A stretch of DNA of 8,723 nt, taken from assembly GCA_029240775.1 (NCBI GenBank), contig JARDZQ010000076.1, forward strand, positions 1-8,723, given 5' to 3'. The position numbers and the translations under genes are program-made. The stretch is from Rubrobacteraceae bacterium. GTDB lineage: Bacteria > Actinomycetota > Rubrobacteria > Rubrobacterales > Rubrobacteraceae. Every line of letters begins with the position of its first letter. Within the stretch, counting starts at the first letter, position 1. This document shows positions 5,475 through 8,723 of the stretch, in pieces. The notes beneath the pieces were generated by a model. That model saw only the letters and a list, made by a program, of their open reading frames with translations, had not been told where the DNA came from and ran no database searches.

Positions 5475-5691
5475 GAAGAAGACCACCGTATATCTGCCCG
5501 ACGATCTCAAGTCTGCGCTCGGGCGCGTAGCTGCCCAGAAGGGGTGGAGTGAGGCGGAACTCATTCGCGAGGCGATCAGGGTCCTGGTACGGGACTCCGA
5601 ACCGCTCTGTCCGAGGGTGCCGCTCTTCTCCGGTGGCGACCCGACGCTCGCGAGGAGGTTCGAGGAAGAGCTTCGCGGCTTCGGCGAGTGA
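5473..5691 (+). CDS. vapB: Ribbon-helix-helix antitoxin (VapB-like)
   Basis: This 72-residue protein begins with a ribbon-helix-helix fold: the strand KTTVYLPDDL (3-12), helix LKSALGRVAAQKGW and helix SEAELIREAIRVLVRD (26-41). The fold should dimerise and bind operator DNA. The C-terminal part (45-72, ending LARRFEEELRGFGE) is acidic and amphipathic and is expected to cover the toxin's active site. It should both neutralise the PIN toxin encoded directly downstream and repress the operon. The ATG lies 7 nt after a TATAAC box with no ribosome site, and inside the second copy of the upstream repeat. Its stop TGA overlaps the toxin's ATG by one base (TGATG), so the two are translationally coupled. 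Confidence 0.88.
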   Translation: MKKTTVYLPDDLKSALGRVAAQKGWSEAELIREAIRVLVRDSEPLCPRVPLFSGGDPTLARRFEEELRGFGE

Positions 5692-6119
5692 TGCTAGTTC
5701 TCGACAGCAGTGGGTTGCTCGCTGCCATAGATGATAGGCAAGAGGACCACGTCGCCGCCAGGGAAGTCCTTGCATCCGCGTGTGGACCGTTCCTGCTCTC
5801 GCCCTTCGTCCTTGCGGAGCTGGAATACATGATCCTGACCCGTATGGGGCAGCGGCAGGAGTCCGCGCTGCTCGGCGAGGTCGCGCGCGGTGCGTACCGT
5901 CTGGAACCGTTCTCGCCGGAGGACGTTGCGGAGGCCGTGTCGGTGATCGAGCGCTACCCCGACCTCGAGGTGGGGCTGGCCAAGGCCTCCGTCGTCGTGC
6001 TGGCAAACCGCTACGATACCCGCGACGTGCTCACGCTCGACGAGCGCCATTTCCGGGTCTTGAGGGGGATGCGTGATCGCCCGTTCCGGCTCTTGCCGGC
6101 CGACGCTGGGCGTCTGTGA
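5691..6119 (+). CDS. vapC: PIN-domain toxin (VapC-like)
   Basis: This 142-residue PIN-domain protein belongs to the VapC type of RNA-cleaving toxins. Numbered from ATG 5691, D5 in LVLDSSGLLAAID, E43 in LAELEYM and D117 in LTLDERHF match three of the conserved acidic residues that bind Mg2+. The fourth, normally Asp in a GLADAS-type helix, is Lys98 (GLAKASVVVLA). This could weaken or abolish cleavage, or the site may work with fewer acids. The length and remaining motifs are intact. The antitoxin gene sits immediately upstream with a TGATG overlap. GTG 5688 is an alternative start that adds one residue. The stop codon overlaps the -35 box of the next gene, so termination between the two is unlikely to be strong. 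Confidence 0.9.
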   Translation: MLVLDSSGLLAAIDDRQEDHVAAREVLASACGPFLLSPFVLAELEYMILTRMGQRQESALLGEVARGAYRLEPFSPEDVAEAVSVIERYPDLEVGLAKASVVVLANRYDTRDVLTLDERHFRVLRGMRDRPFRLLPADAGRL

Positions 6120-6144
6120 CCTGCGGTCCATCGCGTACTAGAAT
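6116..6144 (+). promoter_or_regulatory. Promoter of the CCA-adding enzyme gene
   Basis: GTGACC (6116-6121) and TAGAAT (6139-6144) are separated by 17 bp and match -35 and -10 consensus at four and five of six positions. The -35 overlaps the vapC stop codon. Transcription would start near 6151, only about 4 nt before ATG 6155, giving an almost leaderless message. Confidence 0.6.
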
Positions 6145-6154
6145 CACTGGTGAA

Positions 6155-7534
6155 ATGATGGCAGACGTCAAGAAGCTGGCCGTGCCCGAGCCGCTCGGGC
6201 GCCTGGGAGAGGGTTTCCGGGAGGCGGGGCACGAGCTGTACCTGGTGGGCGGGTACGTGCGGGACAAGCTGCTCGGGCGCGAGCACCCGGACGCCGACGC
6301 TACGACCGACGCGCACCCGCGCGAGGTCAAGCAGCTCTTGAAGCCGCACGCCCGCCACCTGTGGACGGTCGGCGAGCGGTTCGGGACCATCGGGGCTGAG
6401 GTAGACGGCTACGCCGTCGAGGTCACCACGTACCGCGCCGACCTCTACACGCAGGGTAGCCGCCACCCCGAGGTCACCTTCGGGGAGAGCCTCGAAGGGG
6501 ATCTCGCGAGGAGGGACTTCACGATAAACGCCGTGGCGGCCGACGCTTTGACGGGTGAGATCCTCGACCCCTTCGAGGGGCGAAAGGACCTGGAGCGGGG
6601 TGTGATCCGACCCGTCGGAGACCCTATCGACCGGATGCGCGACGACCCGTTGCGGATGCTGCGGGCGGTACGCTTCGAGGCGACTCTGAGCACGCCGGAG
6701 AAGCCCTTCGCCATGACGCCGGACCTGGAGAGGGCTATCCGGGAGAACGCGCGCTGGCTCGAGAGCATAAGCGCCGAGCGCATCAGGGACGAGTTCGAGA
6801 AGATAATCACCTCCGACAACGTCGCTCAGGGCCTGAGGACCCTCGTGCGTCTCCACCTCATGCCCTACATCGTGGCCGAGTTCATGGAGACGGTGAACGT
6901 CGAGCAGGAGGCTGAGTTCCACCACAAGGACGTCTTCGAGCACACCCTGATCGTGGTCTCCGGCATCGAGCCCGGCACGAGCGGGTGGGACTTCTCTATC
7001 CTGCGCAAGGCCGCGTTTTTCCACGACATCGGCAAGCCGCGCACCCTCGTCTACGAGCATCGCTGCACGTACTGCGGTGCCAAGAGCCTCTCGGAGAGCG
7101 CAGACGAAGGCAATTGCGAGCGTTGCGGGGGCAGAACGGTCCCGAGCAAGATCCACTTCTACGGGCACGAGAACGTCGGGGCCGCCATAGCTCGCCGGGC
7201 GATGCGGCGCCTCGCCTACCCGAAGGACGACATAGACGCCGTGGCCCACCTCGTCGCCAACCACATGCGCCCCTACGGGTACGCTGCGAGCCGTGACCCG
7301 TGGAGCGACGCGGCCGTAAGGCGCTTTATCCGGGACGCGTACCTCGCGCGCGGCGAGAGGAGGCTCGCCGACGTGGACATGCTCCTCAAGCTTGCGTGGG
7401 CGGACATCACGGGGAGCGCGCCGCGGCGCACGGTAAAGACGATAAGGACAAGGCCCGCGAGCTCGCCGAAGCCTACGCTCGCGAACACGACATCTTCGAG
7501 GAGTAAGGAATGGAGAGCTTCGACCCACTCGTAA
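6155..7534 (+). CDS. cca: CCA tRNA nucleotidyltransferase, HD type, with zinc-ribbon insertion and frameshifted tail
   Basis: This enzyme adds or repairs the 3' CCA of tRNAs. The nucleotidyltransferase domain (about 10-150) has LVGGYVRD (30-37), the metal-binding D46/D48 in PDADATTDA, and RRDFTINA (119-126). The RNA-binding region follows with DPIDRMRDDPLRMLRAVRF. An HD domain starts near 256 (HHKDVFEHTL) and has HDIG at 290-293. Right after HDIGKP there is an inserted zinc ribbon, CTYC (304-307) and CERC (321-324), before KIHFYGHENVGA. This is not part of the enzymes I know. After ADITG (about 418) the open frame runs to 7534 with an atypical Ser/Thr/Arg-rich tail that overlaps the next gene. 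The +2 frame encodes a natural ending instead, so a 1-base deletion at GGGG 7411-7414 is likely. ATG 6158 is an alternative start. The tRNA-Arg gene in this window needs this activity. Confidence 0.9.
   Translation: MMADVKKLAVPEPLGRLGEGFREAGHELYLVGGYVRDKLLGREHPDADATTDAHPREVKQLLKPHARHLWTVGERFGTIGAEVDGYAVEVTTYRADLYTQGSRHPEVTFGESLEGDLARRDFTINAVAADALTGEILDPFEGRKDLERGVIRPVGDPIDRMRDDPLRMLRAVRFEATLSTPEKPFAMTPDLERAIRENARWLESISAERIRDEFEKIITSDNVAQGLRTLVRLHLMPYIVAEFMETVNVEQEAEFHHKDVFEHTLIVVSGIEPGTSGWDFSILRKAAFFHDIGKPRTLVYEHRCTYCGAKSLSESADEGNCERCGGRTVPSKIHFYGHENVGAAIARRAMRRLAYPKDDIDAVAHLVANHMRPYGYAASRDPWSDAAVRRFIRDAYLARGERRLADVDMLLKLAWADITGSAPRRTVKTIRTRPASSPKPTLANTTSSRSKEWRASTHS
7411..7506 (+). other. 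Probable true C-terminus of Cca in a shifted frame
   Basis: If the GGGG run at 7411-7414 had one more G, translation would pass from ADITG into ERAAAHGKDD, continue through KARELAEAYAREH and end in DIFEE at TAA 7504-7506. That tail is charged and helical as in HD-type CCA enzymes. It would leave three bases before the next ATG at 7510, with GAGGAGTAAGG as the ribosome site. As given, the sequence instead yields the overlapping tail ending at 7534. A deletion, an assembly or sequencing error, or recoding could each explain this. Confidence 0.7.
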
Positions 7535-8385
7535 CCACCGACTGGCTGGCCGAGCATCTGAACGATCCGGAGGTGCGGATCGTGGACATCCGGGGCTACG
7601 TGAGGAAGTCAGACCTCAGGGAGGGGCGCCAGAGGGCCGATTATCTGGCCGCGCGCGACGAGTACAACGAGGCCCACCTTCCCGGCGCCGTCTACGTGGA
7701 CTGGACCCGCGACATAACCGACCCGGACGATCCTGTCTCCGTGCAGATCGCACCGCCGGAGCGCTTCGCCGGGCTCATGGGCTCAATGGGCATCGGAGAC
7801 GGCACGCACGTCGTCGTCTACGACCACGCCGGCGGCCAGTTCGCCACGCGTCTGTGGTGGGCCACGACCTACTACGGCCATGACCGGGTCTCGGTCCTCG
7901 ACGGCGGCTGGAAGAAGTGGACGGCCGAAGGCCGCCCGACGACCTCCGAGGTACCCGAGCACGAGCCGGCCTCTTTTACCCCCAGACCCCAGCCCGGCTG
8001 GAGGAAGGAGGCGGAGCAGGTGCTCGCCGGCAGCGAGAGCAACGCCGCCTTCGTACTCGACGCGCGCGATGAGGGACAGTACACCGGAGAGGTGGCGCGG
8101 GGCGAGGGACGGGCGGGCCGCGTCCCAGGGGCGAAGCACCTCCACTCCGAGAGCCTCTTCGATCCCGAGAAGGGCACGTTCCGCTCAGACGAGGAGCTTG
8201 CCCTGATGCTGCGGAAGGCTGGCGTGCCGGAGGACACGGAGGCGCCCGTCGTCGCCTACTGCAACGGCGGGGTCGCGGCGACGGTGCCGCTCTTCGTGCT
8301 GCACCGTCTCGGCCACAAGAACCTCGCCAACTACGACGGCTCCTGGAACGAGTGGGGAATGCGCGACGACCTGCCGGCCGAGTAG
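7510..8385 (+). CDS. Two-domain rhodanese sulfurtransferase
   Basis: This 291-residue tandem rhodanese resembles thiosulfate or 3-mercaptopyruvate sulfurtransferases, which move sulfur from a donor to a thiol or cyanide acceptor through a cysteine persulfide. The N-terminal domain (5-142) has DWLAEHLNDPEVRIVDIR, AHLPGAVYVDW and DGGWKKW. Its active-site position holds Asp105 (VVVYDHAGG) rather than Cys, as is usual for the structural domain. The C-terminal domain (165-285) has VLDARDEGQYTGE, GRVPGAKHLHS and the catalytic loop CNGGVAA with C251. No signal peptide is visible, so it should be cytoplasmic. The loop sequence does not clearly choose between thiosulfate and mercaptopyruvate. The ATG has a GGAG/AAGG ribosome site that overlaps the presumed end of cca, so the two genes form an operon. 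The final codons and stop lie inside a perfect hairpin. Confidence 0.93.
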   Translation: MESFDPLVTTDWLAEHLNDPEVRIVDIRGYVRKSDLREGRQRADYLAARDEYNEAHLPGAVYVDWTRDITDPDDPVSVQIAPPERFAGLMGSMGIGDGTHVVVYDHAGGQFATRLWWATTYYGHDRVSVLDGGWKKWTAEGRPTTSEVPEHEPASFTPRPQPGWRKEAEQVLAGSESNAAFVLDARDEGQYTGEVARGEGRAGRVPGAKHLHSESLFDPEKGTFRSDEELALMLRKAGVPEDTEAPVVAYCNGGVAATVPLFVLHRLGHKNLANYDGSWNEWGMRDDLPAE

Positions 8386-8417
8386 GGGCAGTTCGTGAAC
8401 TGCCCCTACTCGGCCGG
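8374..8417. terminator. Perfect 21-bp hairpin over the sulfurtransferase stop codon
   Basis: Positions 8374-8394 are the exact reverse complement of 8397-8417, leaving only GT between the arms. The left arm encodes the last residues (PAE) and the TAG stop at 8383-8385. No T-run follows. Such a stable hairpin should halt transcription of the cca-sulfurtransferase operon. Because the sequence is fully symmetrical it would also work on the other strand. The loop bases TTCGTGAAC (8392-8400) recur at 8425-8433 in the next gene's promoter region. Confidence 0.8.
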
Positions 8418-8427
8418 TCCCTCCTTC

Positions 8428-8456
8428 GTGAACACGCCCAACCCCGGTGCTACACT
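8428..8456 (+). promoter_or_regulatory. Putative promoter of the sortase-like gene
   Basis: TACACT (8451-8456) fits a -10 element. GTGAAC (8428-8433, 17-bp spacer) or TGAACA (8429-8434, 16 bp) could serve as -35. The start point would be near 8463, about 6 nt before ATG 8469, with no ribosome site. The match is moderate. Confidence 0.45.
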
Positions 8457-8468
8457 CTTCGGGATCTC

Positions 8469-8723
8469 ATGAAGAAGTCACGGATAAAGAACCTCGCCTC
8501 CTGGGCGCTCAGCGTGGCCATGATAGTGGCAGGTGCCGCGCTCATAGCCTCCTTCTACTTCGCGAGCAACCTGGAGAGCATCGCCTCGAACGACGCTGGC
8601 TCCGGCGGCTTCAACGTCCCCAGTCTCGACACCGACGCCGAAGGCCCCGCCACTACCGGTCCGAAGGACAAGACCCTCAAGCTGACCGTCCCGGCGATGA
8701 GCCAGTTAGAGGAAGATACCGTG
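8469..8723 (+). CDS. Membrane-anchored protein, probable class E-like sortase (N-terminal part)
   Basis: The first 85 codons are present and the frame is still open at the window edge. MKKSRIKN is a short basic cytoplasmic start. Residues 9-32 (LASWALSVAMIVAGAALIASFYFA) form one membrane segment with no signal-peptidase site that I can see. A Gly/Ser/Asp/Pro/Thr-rich linker follows (about 36-66), and then KTLKLTVPAMSQLEEDTV. This arrangement, an N-terminal anchor, a linker and a strand before the catalytic barrel, fits actinobacterial sortases, which cut and attach surface proteins outside the membrane. The catalytic His, Cys and Arg would lie beyond the window, so the family call is inference. 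Another extracytoplasmic anchored protein is possible. It lies downstream of a strong hairpin and has its own promoter-like site. Confidence 0.6.
   Translation, partial: MKKSRIKNLASWALSVAMIVAGAALIASFYFASNLESIASNDAGSGGFNVPSLDTDAEGPATTGPKDKTLKLTVPAMSQLEEDTV

Noticed and set aside
7409..7420. Programmed -1 ribosomal frameshifting in cca
   Set aside because: The site is not a classical X-XXY-YYZ slippery heptamer and no obvious downstream pseudoknot was identified by eye. A base deletion or read error is the simpler explanation.
6011..7528. Long open frame on the minus strand (505 codons) opposite cca
   Set aside because: It mirrors the cca coding region, has no recognisable domain and is Arg/Val/Pro-rich. 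This is the expected artefact of high-GC coding sequence, while the plus strand carries clear catalytic motifs.
1..8723. CRISPR array, rRNA or insertion sequence
   Set aside because: No regularly spaced repeats of 25-40 bp, no rRNA-like sequence, and no transposase motifs or terminal inverted repeats were found by reading.

Overview
This 8.7 kb window is high-GC bacterial DNA. The gene set is an orphan OmpR-type regulator, an orphan STAS protein, VapBC, a two-domain sulfurtransferase and a sortase-like protein. GTG and TTG starts are frequent, and several promoters sit directly on the start codon. Together these suggest an actinobacterium, possibly a deep-branching one such as Rubrobacter; that placement is inference, not a database result.

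Layout. (1) 1-1260: the right end of an integrated mobile element. A tyrosine recombinase (21-1160) points at the 3' end of a tRNA-Arg(ACG) gene (1260-1333, minus strand). Between them lie an 11-bp tandem repeat, probably an integrase arm site, and a strong hairpin. The rest of the element and its second att site lie left of the window. (2) 1334-4168: chromosomal genes. A response regulator (1459-2148) whose receiver lacks two switch residues converges on a sugar-phosphate nucleotidyltransferase (2181-3212, minus) at a stop-codon palindrome. The nucleotidyltransferase diverges from murB (3275-4168) across overlapping promoters. (3) 4169-5026: a repeat-rich spacer, then a NYN-domain nuclease-like gene on the minus strand whose last codons run into the repeat. 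(4) 5015-6119: a STAS anti-anti-sigma-type gene with its own promoter, followed by a vapBC toxin-antitoxin pair with an operator-like repeat. (5) 6116-8417: a CCA-adding enzyme gene with a zinc-ribbon insertion and an apparent 1-base frameshift near its end, coupled to a sulfurtransferase that terminates in a perfect 21-bp inverted repeat. (6) 8469-8723: the start of a membrane-anchored, probably sortase-family protein, cut by the window edge.

Functional links. The tRNA-Arg gene does not encode CCA, so the CCA-adding enzyme is needed to finish it. murB and the nucleotidyltransferase both make cell-envelope precursors from one divergent promoter region. No wholly new multi-gene system is evident. 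The most unusual items are the zinc-ribbon CCA enzyme with its frameshift, the VapC with a lysine in place of a catalytic acid, the non-canonical receiver, the repeated leaderless promoter geometry (TANNNT, 7 nt, start codon), and perfect palindromes built over stop codons.
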